This document shows, piece by piece, positions 17,701-28,593 of a stretch of DNA of 64,000 bases. The notes below the pieces were generated by a model. That model had not been told where the DNA came from, made no database searches, and was given only the letters and a program-made list of their open reading frames with translations. Numbering within the stretch: position 1 is the stretch's first letter; the number at the start of each line of letters is the position of its first letter. The stretch lies in assembly GCF_016415625.1 (NCBI RefSeq), contig NZ_WBXP01000012.1, positions 1 through 64,000 of the forward strand. The letters are read 5' to 3'. Made by a program: the position numbers and the translations under genes. Origin of the DNA: Shimwellia pseudoproteus. Its GTDB lineage: Bacteria; Pseudomonadota; Gammaproteobacteria; Enterobacterales; Enterobacteriaceae.

Positions 17701-17734
17701 TGCCGGTGTGGTCCCCACACCGGCGTCTATTTTC
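17701..17734 (+). terminator. Terminator of ppnP
   Basis: TGCCGGTGTGG and CCACACCGGC flank loop TCC, followed by GTCTATTTT. It overlaps the last codons of the opposing LysR gene (stop at 17727). Confidence 0.75.
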
Positions 17735-18623
17735 CCGCTTGCGGCGCCAGCGCCGTTTGCAGAAACTGCATCAGTGCCGTTACCCGCACCGGGGTAAACT
17801 GGCGGGAAGGCCGCACCAGCGATAACGGGAGCGGCGAGGGCGCGGCATCTTCCAGCAGGCGCACCAGGCTGCCGCTATTCAGCGCATCTTCCACCATAAA
17901 CTCAGGCAACATGGCTATCCCCATCCCGGCAACCGCCGCGGTGGCCAGCACATCACCGTTATTGACCGCCAGCGGGGTATAATACTCGGTGGCCTGGCTG
18001 CACTCTGGCAGATTCCACTCGTCCCGGGCCGGCAGCAGCGAATAGCGCAGTAAGGCATGCTGTTGCAGCTGTTCAGGGGTGTGCGGTGTTCCGTGGCGGG
18101 CCAGATAGTCCGGGGCGGCACAGAATGTGCGCGGCAACAGGGCAATACGCCGGCTCACCAGCGTTGAATCCGCTAACTGGCCAATCCGTAGCGAGAGGTC
18201 CAGCCCCTCGGTCACCATATCGGTTACCCGATCGTCCATATGCAGTTGCAGCGTGATATGGGGATATTGCTGCATAAATTGCGGTAACAGCGGGGCGAGC
18301 TTTTTCATCCCGAAGCTCAGCGGCGCCCCGAGCCGCACGGTGCCATTATAGGTTTCCTGGGCGCAGTTTAGCCGCTCCTCCGCCTGTTCAAGGGCGTTAA
18401 GGACGGCGGTGACATCCTGATAGAACTGCTGGCCCGCGGGGGTGACATCCAGCTGGCGGGTGGTGCGGTTGAGCAGCTTAACCCCAAGGCTTGCCTCAAG
18501 GGCCGAGATCCGGCGGCTGATTGCCGCGCTGCTGGCTTCCAGCTGCATGGCGGCGTGATAGAAACTGCCGCTGTCGACCACCGCAACAAAGCTGCGCAGG
18601 GCGGTTAAATCATATTCTTTCAT
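17727..18623 (-). CDS. LysR-family regulator, divergent from pirin
   Basis: This 298-residue LysR regulator has an N-terminal winged helix-turn-helix (LTALRSFVAVVDSGSFYHAAMQLEASSAAISRRISALE, about 5-43) and an effector domain from about 90. The ATG at 18621-18623 is conserved in the family; the longer frame is not. It faces the pirin gene across 90 bases, the classic arrangement in which LysR controls its divergent neighbour and itself. The effector is unknown. The pair sits between ppnP and rdgC, where E. coli K-12 has neither gene. Confidence 0.85.
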   Translation of the reverse strand: MKEYDLTALRSFVAVVDSGSFYHAAMQLEASSAAISRRISALEASLGVKLLNRTTRQLDVTPAGQQFYQDVTAVLNALEQAEERLNCAQETYNGTVRLGAPLSFGMKKLAPLLPQFMQQYPHITLQLHMDDRVTDMVTEGLDLSLRIGQLADSTLVSRRIALLPRTFCAAPDYLARHGTPHTPEQLQQHALLRYSLLPARDEWNLPECSQATEYYTPLAVNNGDVLATAAVAGMGIAMLPEFMVEDALNSGSLVRLLEDAAPSPLPLSLVRPSRQFTPVRVTALMQFLQTALAPQAGK

Positions 18624-18713
18624 TTTGCGTAATAGAGTCTTACGGGAGGGCCCATTTATCCCTGTCAGGGGTAAGCCTACTATGTGGCCATCAACAATAT
18701 TGAGGACACTGCC

Positions 18714-19460
18714 ATGGGCACACATTATCGTTTAAAACCCGCTGATTCGCTGCATTATTTACCGGCCAGCGAGTATCACCCGGCCAATACCCGGTTCCAT
18801 TTCTCATTTGCCAATTATTACGATCCAGACAATATGCACTACGGGGTATTGCGGGTGGTCAATGATGACGATGTAAAACCCCACAGTGGTTTTGATCGCC
18901 ATCCCCATAAAGATATGGAAATCGTCAGTTATGTGGTCCACGGTCATCTGACCCACTGGGACAGCGCCACCCAGCAAGAAGAAGTGCTGAGCCGCGGTGA
19001 TGCTCAGGCGATCACCGCCGGGAGCGGTGTCTGGCACTCAGAGCTGAATAACCATGATGACTGGTGCCGTTTTTTACAGATCTGGATTTTGCCGCCGAAA
19101 CAGGGGCTGGACGTTCGTTATCACAGCCACCACTTTAGCGAGCAGGACCGCGAGAACCGGATTGCGCACATTGTCGGCAGTATTAAAAATGACGATGCGC
19201 CGCTCCAGCTGAATCAGGACATTAATATGTATGTCAGCGAGCTGACCAATAGCGATGCCGAGGTGAGCTGGAGCCTGGCCGCCGGGCGTCAGGCTTATAT
19301 CAGCAATATTGAAGGGAGCCTGGCCATTGCGGATTTACCCACCCTGAATGCGCGGGATACCCTGGAAATTACCGGCCCGGTAACCCTGACGTTCCGTGCC
19401 CCCGAGCAGCATGCGCATATGATTATTATTGAGATGCCAGAATGGCCTGAGGATGAATAA
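18714..19460 (+). CDS. Pirin family bicupin (YhhW-like, quercetinase-type)
   Basis: This 248-residue bicupin resembles E. coli YhhW, which has quercetin 2,3-dioxygenase activity in vitro. It shares HFSFANYYDP, LRVVNDD and HPHKDMEI. The metal ligands expected from YhhW are present: His63, His65, His108 and Glu110. The ATG at 18714 is preceded by TGAGGA; a GTG at 18684 is an alternative. The true substrate is unknown. It is divergent from a LysR regulator that probably controls it. Confidence 0.85.
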   Translation: MGTHYRLKPADSLHYLPASEYHPANTRFHFSFANYYDPDNMHYGVLRVVNDDDVKPHSGFDRHPHKDMEIVSYVVHGHLTHWDSATQQEEVLSRGDAQAITAGSGVWHSELNNHDDWCRFLQIWILPPKQGLDVRYHSHHFSEQDRENRIAHIVGSIKNDDAPLQLNQDINMYVSELTNSDAEVSWSLAAGRQAYISNIEGSLAIADLPTLNARDTLEITGPVTLTFRAPEQHAHMIIIEMPEWPEDE

Positions 19461-19476
19461 CCATTGCGGATCACGC

Positions 19477-19502
19477 ATCTGGCCCGGCTTGCCGGGCCAG
19501 AT
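19477..19502. terminator. Hairpin between pirin gene and rdgC
   Basis: A perfect 12-bp inverted repeat (19477-19488 with 19491-19502) with a two-base loop lies between convergent genes. There is no clear T tract on either side. Confidence 0.55.
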
Positions 19503-19507
19503 GGCGT

Positions 19508-20419
19508 TTAGCGCTGGGCTTCGCCGCCCAGCCCTTCCACCAGACTCTGGATCAGCGCCGCCAGCTCACCGGTCATCAGCGTGAAGTCGGCATCGAACCG
19601 CTGGGCATAATCTTCCCGATCGATATCATCATTCTGATCGCGCAACTCGTCACAGAACTTCAGACGCTTCACGGAACCGTCATCGCACAACATAAACTGG
19701 ATCCGCTGCTGCCAGTCGAGGGCCAGTTTGGTGACCACTTTACCCGCTTCAATATGGGTGGCTATCTCATCGCTGACCAGATCCTGTTTTTTACAGCGGA
19801 TAACTCCGCCATCTTCGAGGATAGCTTTCAGTTCGGCTTCATCCAGCAGCTGGAAGCCCTGCGCCGTACTGCCGGAACGTACCCATTCGGTGAGCGTCAG
19901 CTCGATAGGGGTTTCCAGGGTGAGTGGAACCACCGGCAGGGAGCCGAGGCTTTTACGCAACAGGGCCAGGGTATCCTCGGCCTTTTTGGCGCTGGCGCAG
20001 TCCACCATGATCAGACCGTTAACGGTATCGATCCACATCATGGTCTGGCTAAAGCGGCTGAATGCCCGGGGCAGCAGCGAGTGCCGCACTTCATCCTTCA
20101 GCGCGTCTTTTTCGGTCTTTTTCAGCTTACGGCCTTGATCCGCTTCCAGCTTATGGATCTTCGCTTCCAGCGCTTGTTTGATCACCGGCGACGGCAGGAT
20201 CTTCTCTTCTTTACGGGCGCAAATCATAATTTGCCCGTTAACGGCGTGGGTTAACGCATCACTCTGTGCGCCCATTGGCGGTACCCAGCCCGTTTTTGCC
20301 ATATCCTGACTGCCACAGGGGGTGAACGACAGCGGAGCTAACTGTTTTTCCATCTCGTCCTGACGCAAAGTGACGTCACGGCTTAAACGGTAAACCATTA
20401 CATTTTTAAACCACAGCAT
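19508..20419 (-). CDS. rdgC: Recombination-associated protein RdgC
   Basis: This is a ring-shaped, nucleoid-associated DNA-binding protein that limits RecA access to DNA. The 303 residues equal E. coli RdgC, from [16 protein letters not shown] to the Glu/Gly-rich end. The ATG at 20417-20419 is the conserved start; an in-frame codon at 20440 is not. It diverges from mak with 170 bases between. Confidence 0.96.
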   Translation of the reverse strand: MLWFKNVMVYRLSRDVTLRQDEMEKQLAPLSFTPCGSQDMAKTGWVPPMGAQSDALTHAVNGQIMICARKEEKILPSPVIKQALEAKIHKLEADQGRKLKKTEKDALKDEVRHSLLPRAFSRFSQTMMWIDTVNGLIMVDCASAKKAEDTLALLRKSLGSLPVVPLTLETPIELTLTEWVRSGSTAQGFQLLDEAELKAILEDGGVIRCKKQDLVSDEIATHIEAGKVVTKLALDWQQRIQFMLCDDGSVKRLKFCDELRDQNDDIDREDYAQRFDADFTLMTGELAALIQSLVEGLGGEAQR

Positions 20420-20589
20420 GATGATGTTTTGCCTTGTCATGAAACGCAGCGGGCATGATAGCGAATCAGGGGCCTGGTTTCATCGTTTCCGGGGCGGCCG
20501 CGGTAAAAATGCCGCAACGTTTTCTGGCGCGCGGGCGGCGCGATTAAAGCGTATACTGATAAAATTCAACATGATGGAGGTAAATGCAG

Positions 20590-21495
20590 GTGCGAATTGG
20601 TATTGATTTAGGCGGGACGAAAACCGAAGTGATTGCACTGGCCGACAGCGGAGAGCCACTGTTTCGCCACCGGCTACCCACCCCGCGTAATGATTATGCG
20701 CAAACCATCGAGACCATTGCTCAACTGGTGGCGCAGGCGGAATCCGCCACCGGCCAGCGCGGTAGCGTTGGCGTGGGCATTCCCGGTAGCCTCTCGCCGC
20801 TGAGTGGCAAGGTCAAAAACGCCAACTCCACTTGGCTCAATGGCCAGCCTTTTGATAAGGATCTCGCCCGGCGCCTCGCACGGGAGGTGCGCATTGCCAA
20901 TGACGCAAACTGCCTCGCGGTTTCCGAGGCGACAGACGGCGCGGCCGCCGGGGCGGCAACGGTGTTCGCGGTGATTATCGGTACCGGCTGCGGTGCGGGT
21001 ATCGCCCTCAATGGACAAACCCTGATCGGGGCCAACGGCAATGCCGGCGAGTGGGGCCATAACCCATTGCCCTGGATGGATGACCAGGAGTTGCGTTACC
21101 GCCAGGAGGTACCGTGCTATTGCGGTAAACAGGGCTGCATCGAGACGTTTATTTCCGGCACCGGATTTGCCACAGACTACCAGCGCGTGACCGGTACGGC
21201 CCGGAAAGGGGCGGAGATTATTCAGCGGGTAGCGCAGGGCGATCCCGGGGCAGAACAAGCCCTGGCCCGCTATGAAATGCGGCTGGCAAAATCCCTCGCC
21301 CATGTGGTGAATATGCTGGATCCAGACGTTATCGTGTTAGGGGGCGGGATGAGCAATGTGGATAGGCTATACCAGACCGTGCCGCCCCTGATAGCAAGCT
21401 GGGTGTTTGGCGGCGAATGCCGCACCCCGATCCGTAAAGCGCAGCACGGGGACTCCAGTGGTGTCCGGGGCGCTGCCTGGCTGTGGCCGCTGTAA
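20590..21495 (+). CDS. mak: Fructokinase (ROK family)
   Basis: This is an ATP-dependent sugar kinase that phosphorylates fructose (and mannose or glucose weakly). About 301 residues match E. coli Mak (302): the phosphate loop [15 protein letters not shown], the ROK zinc site [12 protein letters not shown], and [19 protein letters not shown] chose the GTG at 20590 because GGAGG lies nine bases before it and the protein then aligns with the E. coli start; the ATG at 20584 sits too close to the ribosome site. E. coli araJ, expected next, is absent. Confidence 0.93.
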   Translation: MRIGIDLGGTKTEVIALADSGEPLFRHRLPTPRNDYAQTIETIAQLVAQAESATGQRGSVGVGIPGSLSPLSGKVKNANSTWLNGQPFDKDLARRLAREVRIANDANCLAVSEATDGAAAGAATVFAVIIGTGCGAGIALNGQTLIGANGNAGEWGHNPLPWMDDQELRYRQEVPCYCGKQGCIETFISGTGFATDYQRVTGTARKGAEIIQRVAQGDPGAEQALARYEMRLAKSLAHVVNMLDPDVIVLGGGMSNVDRLYQTVPPLIASWVFGGECRTPIRKAQHGDSSGVRGAAWLWPL

Positions 21496-21538
21496 GCCGC
21501 TTATCACCCGGGGGCGGGGAGGCCCGCCCCGCCGGTAT

Positions 21539-24500
21539 TTATCCCACCGCGTAGGTTTTGGCCAGCCGGCTAAAGCCCAGACCGTTGACCTTATGGACCT
21601 TGATTTGCACCGGGATACGCTCCTTCATCGCCTCTACATGGCTTATCACGCCGATATGCTTACCGCTGGCGTTGAGGGTATCCAGGGCGTCGAGGGCGGT
21701 GTCCAGGGTGTCCGCATCGAGGGTGCCGAAACCTTCATCAAGGAACAGAGAGTCAATACGGGTCTTGTGGCTCACCAGGTCCGACAGGGCAAGGGCGAGG
21801 GCAAGACTGACCAGGAAGCTCTCCCCGCCAGATAATGTGCGGGTATCGCGCACCGCATCCGCCTGCCAGGTATCCACCACTTCCAGCTCGAGGGCTTCGC
21901 TCTCTTTGCGCTGTAAAAAATAGCGACCGTGCAGCCGCAGCAACTGCTGGTTAGCCAGCCACACCAGGTTATCCAGGGTCAGCCCCTGGGCAAAGCGGCG
22001 GAATTTATCCCCCTCCCGGGAGCCTATCAACTCGTTAAGATACCCCCAGTCTTCCGCCTGCTGGCGCTGGCGGGCGATGTCGTCCAGCAGCCCCTGTAAA
22101 CGGACCTGGTTTGCCGCATCGGCCCGCAACTGGTGCTGGATCTCTCCCTGGCGGCTGGTGCATTCGCGCAGGGCCTGGCCGCTGGCGGCGAGGGCGCCGG
22201 CAACTCCCTCTGGGGTCTCTTGCTGGGGCAGATGCGCCGGGCGGGCGGCCCGGTGGCTCTCCAGGCCTTGTTGGGCCTGGGACTCGAGGGTTTGTTGCGC
22301 AATCAGGGTCTTGCTGAGGCTATCCCGCAGGGCCTCCAGCCCCAGACGCTGGTTGTCATCCAGCAACGCGGCCTGGAAGGCCGCGCTGTCCGGGAAGGGG
22401 CTACTTGCCAGGGCGGCGTCAAACGCCGCGCAGGCCGCAGCGAGCTGGGCGGTATCCCGCTCAACCTGGCGGGCGAGGCTTTGTTGTTCCCCGTTGAGGG
22501 TGGCACAGCGGCTGTGGATCTGCTGCCACTGGCTCAGATCGGGGCTGCCATCGCTATGGGTTGCCCCGTCAGGCGGCAGTTCGTCGTCCGGCAGGCTTTC
22601 CAGCAGGGGCAGTAACTGGGCCAGTTGACCTTGCAGGGCGGTGAGCCGGGTTTGCTGTTGTTGCCACTGCTGGGCTTCTGCCTCACGGGCGGTGAGCCAC
22701 TGGGTGCTGCTGTCCAGCGCTGGAGGAGTGAGCCCCAGGCCCTGTAATTGCCCGGTTAATGCCGCAAGTTGGCTGTCATGGGCCGCCTGTTGCCGGGTAA
22801 GGCGCTGCTGGATGGCGAGCAGCTGCTGTTCCAGCCCCAGACGCTGCTGGTGCAGGCGTAATTGTTGCTCACGGCTCTCTTCGGCCGCCAGCCAGTCGCT
22901 GGCCTGATCCCCCGGCGGGAAGTGTTGTCCAAGGCGGGCGCACAGGGCCTGCCAGTTGCCTTCGGCCTGCTGGCGCTGGGCATCCAGTTGTTGTAACTCC
23001 CGGGTGACCTGCTGGTGCTGTTCGGTTAACTGGCTGAGGCTGCCTTTCAGGGTGGCGCCGGCGTCGGCCAGTTGCTGGAGCTGGGCCTCCAGCGCCTGTA
23101 AGCGCTGCTGGTTTTCCCCCGGGGCGAGGGTCTGATAGCGGGCCACCGCCGGGTGCTGTTCCGAGCCGCACAGCGGGCAGGGCTGGCCGGGCTGCAAATG
23201 GGCGCGGTGTTCTGCCAGGCTAACAATGGTGGCTTCCAGTTCACAAATCCGTTTTACGTCGTCCCGTTCACGCTTTTTTCCGCTCCATTGCTGGCGTTTC
23301 TCTTCGGTTTGGCGGGCCAGTAACGCTAACTGCTGCTGGTGCCGGCTCGCCTGCTGCTGGAGTGATTCCTGGCGCTGATAGAGCGGGGCGAACCCTGCCT
23401 GTAACGTGCTGAGCTGCTGGTGGAGCGGGCGCTCACTCTCCAGGCGCTGTAATGCCCCGGCGGTATCGTCGCTGTTAAGGGCCAGCCCGCAAGGGACCAG
23501 GGCCGCCAGTTTCTGTTGCTGGGCGCGCTGCTCCCGGCCCAGCTCTTGTTGGCTCTGGCACAGTTCCTGAAGCTGGCGGAAGGTGGCATTCCAGCCGCTC
23601 AGCTCATGTTGCCAGTGGCGGTAACGTTCATGTTCCCCCAGCCACTGTTCCAGCTGGTGAATATCGCGGGTGAGCGCCTGCTGTTGCTGGACGGCGAGGT
23701 GGCGTACCTGCTGGCGGCGGGACGTTTCGGCCTGTAAGTGGGTGTTTACTTTTTCAAGCTGTTGCTGGCTGGTGTTCAGGGCCTGGCGCTGTTCTTGCTG
23801 GCGTTGCCACAGCGGGCGCAGCTTTTCTGCGGGCAGGCTTGCGGTCAACTGCGCCAGGCGCGGGGCGGCCTGGTGCTGGGCCAACCGGGCAGCCTGGTGC
23901 CCCTGACGCGCGCTTTCCAGGCTGGCCAGCAGTTGCTGTTCCCGGGCCAGCCATTGTTGGGACTGTTGCAGTGCCTGTTGCTGCTGGCGCAGGGCTTTTT
24001 CCTGTTCAGTAAGCGCTTGCAAACTTTCCTCAAGGGCCTGCTTTTGCGGGGCGTCCAGCCGCTGAACGCCGGCGGCGGCGGCTTCCGCCTGGGCGAGCTG
24101 GTTTTTTATCTCCCGGTAGTGGTCAAAGACCGCGGCGGATAACCGGCCATAGATCTCAGTGCCGGTCAGCTCTTCCAGCAGGGCGGCGCGGTCGTTGGCG
24201 TCGGCATTAAGAAATGCGGCGAACTGCCCCTGGGACAGCATCATTGAACGGGTAAAGTGGCCGTAATCCAGCCCGGTTAGCCCGGCGATAGCGTCCAGTT
24301 TATCTTTTATCTTGTCCGCCAGAATTTTGCCATCTGCGCAGCGGGCCAGCTCCACTCTGGGGGGCTGGAGCTTGCCGCTGGCGCTATTACGCGCCCGGTT
24401 CTGGCTCCAGAAAGCCCGGTAAGCACAGCCCTGAACCTCAAATTCCACCTCGGCCAGGCACTCGGCGGTATCCCGGGTCATGATGTCATTGCGGGTGTGG

Positions 24501-24694
24501 GAGATGGTATCCAGCCGCGGGGTCTTGTGATACAGCGCGAGGCAAATCGCATCCAGCAGGGTGGTTTTACCCGCTCCGGTGGGCCCGGTAATGGCAAACA
24601 GGCCGCTACTGGCGAAGGGCTCTTGGGTGAAGTCTATTTTCCATTCCCCTTTCAGGGAGTTGAGGTTCTTTAACCGCAGGCTGAGAATTTTCAT
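21539..24694 (-). CDS. sbcC: SbcC subunit of the SbcCD nuclease
   Basis: This is the SMC/Rad50-like ATPase arm of SbcCD, which cleaves hairpins and palindromes and trims protein-blocked ends. The 1051 residues (E. coli 1048) begin with [16 protein letters not shown], have Walker A GPTGAGKT at 37-44, long Gln/Leu/Ala-rich coiled coils, a zinc-hook CPLC (in [12 protein letters not shown]) near the middle, the ABC signature [19 protein letters not shown] and Walker [12 protein letters not shown]. It overlaps sbcD by four bases (ATGA type), so translation is coupled. Confidence 0.97.
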   Translation of the reverse strand: MKILSLRLKNLNSLKGEWKIDFTQEPFASSGLFAITGPTGAGKTTLLDAICLALYHKTPRLDTISHTRNDIMTRDTAECLAEVEFEVQGCAYRAFWSQNRARNSASGKLQPPRVELARCADGKILADKIKDKLDAIAGLTGLDYGHFTRSMMLSQGQFAAFLNADANDRAALLEELTGTEIYGRLSAAVFDHYREIKNQLAQAEAAAAGVQRLDAPQKQALEESLQALTEQEKALRQQQQALQQSQQWLAREQQLLASLESARQGHQAARLAQHQAAPRLAQLTASLPAEKLRPLWQRQQEQRQALNTSQQQLEKVNTHLQAETSRRQQVRHLAVQQQQALTRDIHQLEQWLGEHERYRHWQHELSGWNATFRQLQELCQSQQELGREQRAQQQKLAALVPCGLALNSDDTAGALQRLESERPLHQQLSTLQAGFAPLYQRQESLQQQASRHQQQLALLARQTEEKRQQWSGKKRERDDVKRICELEATIVSLAEHRAHLQPGQPCPLCGSEQHPAVARYQTLAPGENQQRLQALEAQLQQLADAGATLKGSLSQLTEQHQQVTRELQQLDAQRQQAEGNWQALCARLGQHFPPGDQASDWLAAEESREQQLRLHQQRLGLEQQLLAIQQRLTRQQAAHDSQLAALTGQLQGLGLTPPALDSSTQWLTAREAEAQQWQQQQTRLTALQGQLAQLLPLLESLPDDELPPDGATHSDGSPDLSQWQQIHSRCATLNGEQQSLARQVERDTAQLAAACAAFDAALASSPFPDSAAFQAALLDDNQRLGLEALRDSLSKTLIAQQTLESQAQQGLESHRAARPAHLPQQETPEGVAGALAASGQALRECTSRQGEIQHQLRADAANQVRLQGLLDDIARQRQQAEDWGYLNELIGSREGDKFRRFAQGLTLDNLVWLANQQLLRLHGRYFLQRKESEALELEVVDTWQADAVRDTRTLSGGESFLVSLALALALSDLVSHKTRIDSLFLDEGFGTLDADTLDTALDALDTLNASGKHIGVISHVEAMKERIPVQIKVHKVNGLGFSRLAKTYAVG

Positions 24695-25911
24695 GCCGGG
24701 TCCTCCTGCTGGTTGAGGCTTTCCAGGGCGCAGGCAAATAAGGTGCGCAGCCGCGCCCGCCGGGCATCATCGGGTTGTGCGGCATCAAGCCGCCGCTCAA
24801 ACACATCGCTGACACTCAGCTCACTTAAGGTTTCACTATGCTGGCTGGCAATCACTTGCTGGCGCTGCTCCCGGCTGCGGCGTACCAGCAGTACTTCTAC
24901 CGGTAGCGGTGCCGTGATTTCCCGGATCTGGCGCTGCACATCGTGCAGATAGTCACTGCTGTTGATTTCAATATCCAGCCAGCAGGGAGGGAGTGCCGGG
25001 TCACTTTGCCAGTGGCTGAGCCGGTCTGTAAGCTGCGCCATAGTGCCACGCAGGGTGGCCAGGGGCTGGGTAACCGGGACCGCCAGCGGGGTGACCTGGG
25101 CCAATTTGCCCTGTTCGAAGGTCACCAGGTTGACACTTTTGGCCGGGCCGGTCTCATCAAAACTCAGGGCAATGGGGGCGCCGCTATACCAGATATGCTG
25201 GCTGCCGCCCACAGCCTGGGCGCGGTGAATATGCCCGAGGGCAATATAGTCTGCCGGGGGGAAATGGCTGGCGGGGAAAGCGTCCAGGGTGCCGATATAG
25301 ATATCGCGTACCGCATCACTGGTGGTAGCCCCAACGGTGGTCAGGTGTCCGGTCATGATAATTGGCAGCGGCCGCTCACCGCGCAGCGCCACGGCCGCCT
25401 GATAACAGTGCTGATAATGGCCGGTGATGGCGTCCAGCAGATCGCTGTGCTTTTCCCGGGCGGATTGCCCGGCCTGGCTGTGGAGAATATCCCGGGGGCG
25501 TAAGAACGGGATCGGGCAGAGAATGGCCCCCGGGGTGCCGTCGCGCTGGGGGATTTCCAGTGCGCAGGGCTCCCCCTCGGGTTGGCGAGCGCTGGCGATA
25601 ACATGGGTGTTGAGGCACGCCAGTAGGTCACGGGATTCATTGAGCGTGGCGACGCCATCGTGGTTGCCGCCGAGAATGTAGAGCGGGCAGCCGGTTTGGC
25701 GCAGGTTGACCACAAAGCGGTTGTAGCATTCCCGGGCGTAACTGGGGGGCGCCCCGGTATCAAAAATATCACCCGCCACAATAATGGCGTCTATCTGCTG
25801 TTGGGTTACCGTTTCCAGCAGCCAGTCCAGAAAAGCACTGTGTTCAGCAGCACGGCTTTTGGTATAAAAGTTCTGGCCAAGGTGCCAGTCTGAGGTGTGT
25901 ATCAGGCGCAT
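24691..25911 (-). CDS. sbcD: SbcD nuclease subunit
   Basis: This is the Mre11-like manganese-dependent nuclease of SbcCD. The 406 residues (E. coli 400) show the phosphoesterase motifs in order: [10 protein letters not shown] at 4-13, [16 protein letters not shown], a GHLTTVGA motif and ALGHIHRAQ. The ATG at 25909-25911 directly precedes [10 protein letters not shown]. It is the first gene of sbcDC and is divergent from phoB across 235 bases that contain Pho-box-like sites. Confidence 0.97.
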   Translation of the reverse strand: MRLIHTSDWHLGQNFYTKSRAAEHSAFLDWLLETVTQQQIDAIIVAGDIFDTGAPPSYARECYNRFVVNLRQTGCPLYILGGNHDGVATLNESRDLLACLNTHVIASARQPEGEPCALEIPQRDGTPGAILCPIPFLRPRDILHSQAGQSAREKHSDLLDAITGHYQHCYQAAVALRGERPLPIIMTGHLTTVGATTSDAVRDIYIGTLDAFPASHFPPADYIALGHIHRAQAVGGSQHIWYSGAPIALSFDETGPAKSVNLVTFEQGKLAQVTPLAVPVTQPLATLRGTMAQLTDRLSHWQSDPALPPCWLDIEINSSDYLHDVQRQIREITAPLPVEVLLVRRSREQRQQVIASQHSETLSELSVSDVFERRLDAAQPDDARRARLRTLFACALESLNQQEDPA

Positions 25912-26048
25912 AACCCGTTCCGGTGGCGAAAAGCGTGGCTGAGATTATACCCGCGCTGCGTCAATCTGCATCTTTGTTGGGCGGGTGGGGCCCCCAGGGG
26001 AGTAAACGCAGGTCACCAGGTCAAAAAATGTCATCCGGTGGTGTAGTG

Positions 26049-26066
26049 ACGTCATACTGGTGTCAT
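26049..26066 (+). promoter_or_regulatory. Second Pho-box-like site in the sbcD-phoB gap
   Basis: Two GTCAT half-sites (26051-26055 and 26062-26066) are spaced exactly 11 bases apart, the repeat period of a Pho box, in ACGTCATACTGGTGTCAT. It lies upstream of the conserved phoB Pho box, so it could strengthen phoB control or act on sbcD. Confidence 0.5.
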
Positions 26067-26079
26067 GTTTTTAATAAAT

Positions 26080-26118
26080 CTGTCACAAATCTGACGCATA
26101 ATGACCGCGCATTACACT
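26080..26118 (+). promoter_or_regulatory. phoB promoter with Pho box
   Basis: CTGTCACAAATCTGACGC (26080-26097) is almost the same as the E. coli phoB Pho box. TACACT at 26113-26118 is a plausible -10, and the ATG follows at 26147. This supports autoactivation by phosphorylated PhoB. Confidence 0.85.
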
Positions 26119-26146
26119 TTAGCGACTTAATTTGACAAGGCTAATC

Positions 26147-26836
26147 ATGGCGAAACGCATACTGGTTGTAGAAGATGAAGCCCCAATCCGTGAAATGGTC
26201 TGCTTTGTACTTGAACAGAACGGTTTCCAGCCGGTAGAGGCGGAAGATTATGACAGCGCGGTGAACCAACTGAATGAGCCCTGGCCGGATCTGGTCCTGC
26301 TGGACTGGATGTTACCCGGCGGCTCCGGCATTCAATTTATCAAACACCTTAAGCGCGAACAGCTCACCCGGGATATTCCGGTGGTGATGCTCACCGCCAG
26401 AGGCGAGGAAGAAGACCGGGTACGGGGCCTGGAAACCGGGGCGGATGATTACATCACCAAGCCGTTCTCGCCCAAAGAGCTGGTGGCCCGGATCAAAGCG
26501 GTGCTGCGCCGCATTTCCCCGATGGCGGTGGAAGAGGTGATTGAGATGCAGGGGCTTAGTCTTGATCCGGGATCACACCGGGTGATGACCGGGGAGAACC
26601 CGCTGGATATGGGGCCCACGGAATTTAAGCTACTGCACTTTTTTATGACCCACCCGGAGCGGGTATACAGCCGTGAGCAGTTGCTGAACCACGTGTGGGG
26701 CACCAATGTCTACGTGGAAGACCGCACTGTTGATGTGCATATCCGCCGGTTGCGTAAGGCGCTGGAACACAGTGGGCACGATCGTATGGTGCAGACTGTA
26801 CGGGGCACGGGCTACCGTTTTTCTGCCCGATTCTGA
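26147..26836 (+). CDS. phoB: Phosphate regulon response regulator PhoB
   Basis: This is the DNA-binding response regulator of the phosphate-starvation system. Its 229 residues match E. coli PhoB nearly throughout. The receiver domain has acidic residues 9-10, phosphoacceptor Asp53 (in LLDWMLPGG) and Lys in TKPFSP. The winged-helix output domain begins at about 125 and includes [25 protein letters not shown] and [16 protein letters not shown]. The ATG at 26147 has AAGG upstream. phoR follows after 23 bases. Confidence 0.98.
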   Translation: MAKRILVVEDEAPIREMVCFVLEQNGFQPVEAEDYDSAVNQLNEPWPDLVLLDWMLPGGSGIQFIKHLKREQLTRDIPVVMLTARGEEEDRVRGLETGADDYITKPFSPKELVARIKAVLRRISPMAVEEVIEMQGLSLDPGSHRVMTGENPLDMGPTEFKLLHFFMTHPERVYSREQLLNHVWGTNVYVEDRTVDVHIRRLRKALEHSGHDRMVQTVRGTGYRFSARF

Positions 26837-26859
26837 TCCTCTGACAGGAGTAATGACCC

Positions 26860-28146
26860 GTGCTCGAACGGTTGTCATGGAAAAGGCTGGTGCTGGAGCT
26901 GGTGCTATGTTGCCTGCCCGCACTGCTATTAGGCGCTATTTTCGGTTATTTATCGTGGTTTTTGCTGGCGTCGGTAACGGGGTTACTGGTCTGGCATTTT
27001 CATAATTTGCTGCGTCTTTCCTGGTGGCTGTGGGTGGACCGCAGTATGACCCCGCCGCCGGGGCGCGGTAGCTGGGAGCCGTTGCTCTACGGTTTGCACC
27101 TGATGCAGGTGCGTAATAAAAAACGGCGTAAAGAGCTGGGAAACCTGATCAAACGCTTTCGCAGTGGGGCTGAATCGCTGCCGGATGCGGTGGTATTAAC
27201 CACCGAGGAAGGGGCGATTTTTTGGTGTAATGGCCTGGCCCAGCAGCTATTGAACTTACGCTGGCCCGACGATAACGGCCAGAATATCCTTAACCTGCTG
27301 CGTTACCCGGAGTTCAGCCAGTACCTCAACACCCGGGACTTCTCCCGGCCACTGAATGTGGTGCTGAATACCGGGCGCCATATTGAAATCCGCGTGATGC
27401 CCTACAGTGACCACCAGTTGCTGATGGTGGCCCGGGATGTTACCCAGATGCACCAGCTGGAAGGGGCGAGGCGTAACTTTTTTGCCAATGTCAGCCATGA
27501 GCTGCGCACGCCGCTGACCGTGCTCCAGGGATATCTGGAGATGATGGAAGAGCAGATCCTGACTGGTGCCGTGCGTGAGAAAGCGCTGCACACCATGGGG
27601 GAGCAAACCCAGCGGATGGAAGGGCTGGTTAAGCAACTGCTCACCTTGTCCCGGATTGAGGCCGCCCCGGTGGTGCCGCTCAATGAGCCCGTTGATGTGC
27701 CCGGCATGTTACATCTGCTGGAGCGGGAAGGGCAGACCCTGAGCCACGGCAGGCAGCAGTTGACCTTTACGGTGGACCGCACCCTGCGGTTGTTGGGCAG
27801 CGAGGAGCAACTGCGCAGCGCCATATCTAACCTGGTCTACAACGCCATCAATCACACCCCGGCCGGCAGCCATATTACGGTGCGCTGGCAGCGGGTACCC
27901 GCCGGGGCGCGTTTTAGTGTTGAGGATGACGGCCCGGGGATTGCCGCCGAGCATTTACCGCGCCTGACGGAGCGCTTTTACCGGGTCGATAAGGCCCGCT
28001 CGCGCAGTAACGGCGGTAGCGGCCTGGGGCTGGCCATTGTAAAGCACGCCCTCAGCCATCATGACTCGCGCCTTGAGGTTACCAGCACCCCCGGCGAGGG
28101 CAGCTGTTTCTCTTTTGTGTTACCGTCGCGTTTTATCGCATCCTGA
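26860..28146 (+). CDS. phoR: Phosphate regulon sensor kinase PhoR
   Basis: This inner-membrane histidine kinase phosphorylates PhoB when the Pst/PhoU system signals low phosphate. It has 428 residues (E. coli 431). Two membrane helices lie in about residues 10-50, followed by a linker with no periplasmic domain, a PAS domain (about 100-190), the DHp helix with His213 in [11 protein letters not shown], and the ATPase motifs [19 protein letters not shown] and [13 protein letters not shown]. The GTG start at 26860 has AGGAG nine bases upstream, as in E. coli. Confidence 0.97.
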   Translation: MLERLSWKRLVLELVLCCLPALLLGAIFGYLSWFLLASVTGLLVWHFHNLLRLSWWLWVDRSMTPPPGRGSWEPLLYGLHLMQVRNKKRRKELGNLIKRFRSGAESLPDAVVLTTEEGAIFWCNGLAQQLLNLRWPDDNGQNILNLLRYPEFSQYLNTRDFSRPLNVVLNTGRHIEIRVMPYSDHQLLMVARDVTQMHQLEGARRNFFANVSHELRTPLTVLQGYLEMMEEQILTGAVREKALHTMGEQTQRMEGLVKQLLTLSRIEAAPVVPLNEPVDVPGMLHLLEREGQTLSHGRQQLTFTVDRTLRLLGSEEQLRSAISNLVYNAINHTPAGSHITVRWQRVPAGARFSVEDDGPGIAAEHLPRLTERFYRVDKARSRSNGGSGLGLAIVKHALSHHDSRLEVTSTPGEGSCFSFVLPSRFIAS

Positions 28147-28593
28147 GCCGTTACGCCCGCCTGTCACCAGGCCGCCAGGCGGGCAAAATGGCGGCAACTT
28201 AACTTTCCGAATTATCCCCTGACGCTAAATTTTGCATCGGATCACATTTCGTAACGAAGTGTGGTTTTTCTTTTTGGTGGTTTTTTAACCACATTATGAG
28301 CCATGACTTTTGCTTATAAATGGATAATTCATCCAATCTGATTTTGATAACCAGTGAATAACTCTGGTTTTTGGATCGGTTATTGCCTTCAAACGATATA
28401 AGCGTTTTAATGAGCGCCATGTCGATGTCGGACTAACCAGAATCGTTTGCTATTTCGAATAACTATTCTTTACTGACCGCGAATAGTAAGCATTTTTCTC
28501 TGATTATTTCCGCTATTGCCGTGTTATCACCGTGTTCTGTGAACAATTGCTTAACATTTTTCAACACCACACATCCACAGGCTGTAATTATTT
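28147..28593 (+). other. Non-coding stretch between phoR and brnQ
   Basis: This AT-rich region holds a GC hairpin (28155-28163 with 28176-28184), the likely phoR terminator, a further small hairpin GTGGTT-TTTT-AACCAC (28277-28292), and the brnQ control region. CTATTC and GAATAG could pair around 28460-28490. I see no leader peptide rich in branched-chain codons. A minus-strand frame at 28199-28420 has no recognisable features. Confidence 0.5.
28243..28275 (+). terminator. Probable rho-independent terminator of phoBR
   Basis: CACATTTCG and CGAAGTGTG (one G-U pair) form a nine-pair stem with loop TAA, followed by GTTTTTCTTTTT. It lies about 100 bases after the phoR stop. Confidence 0.75.

Noticed and set aside
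22077-22628. Several long plus-strand frames inside sbcC
   Set aside because: They are Cys/Arg/Trp-rich shadow translations of the Gln/Leu coiled coil; SbcC is intact on the other strand.
28199-28420. Minus-strand frame of 73 codons between phoR and brnQ
   Set aside because: No recognisable motif and no ribosome site, and it spans the phoR terminator hairpin.
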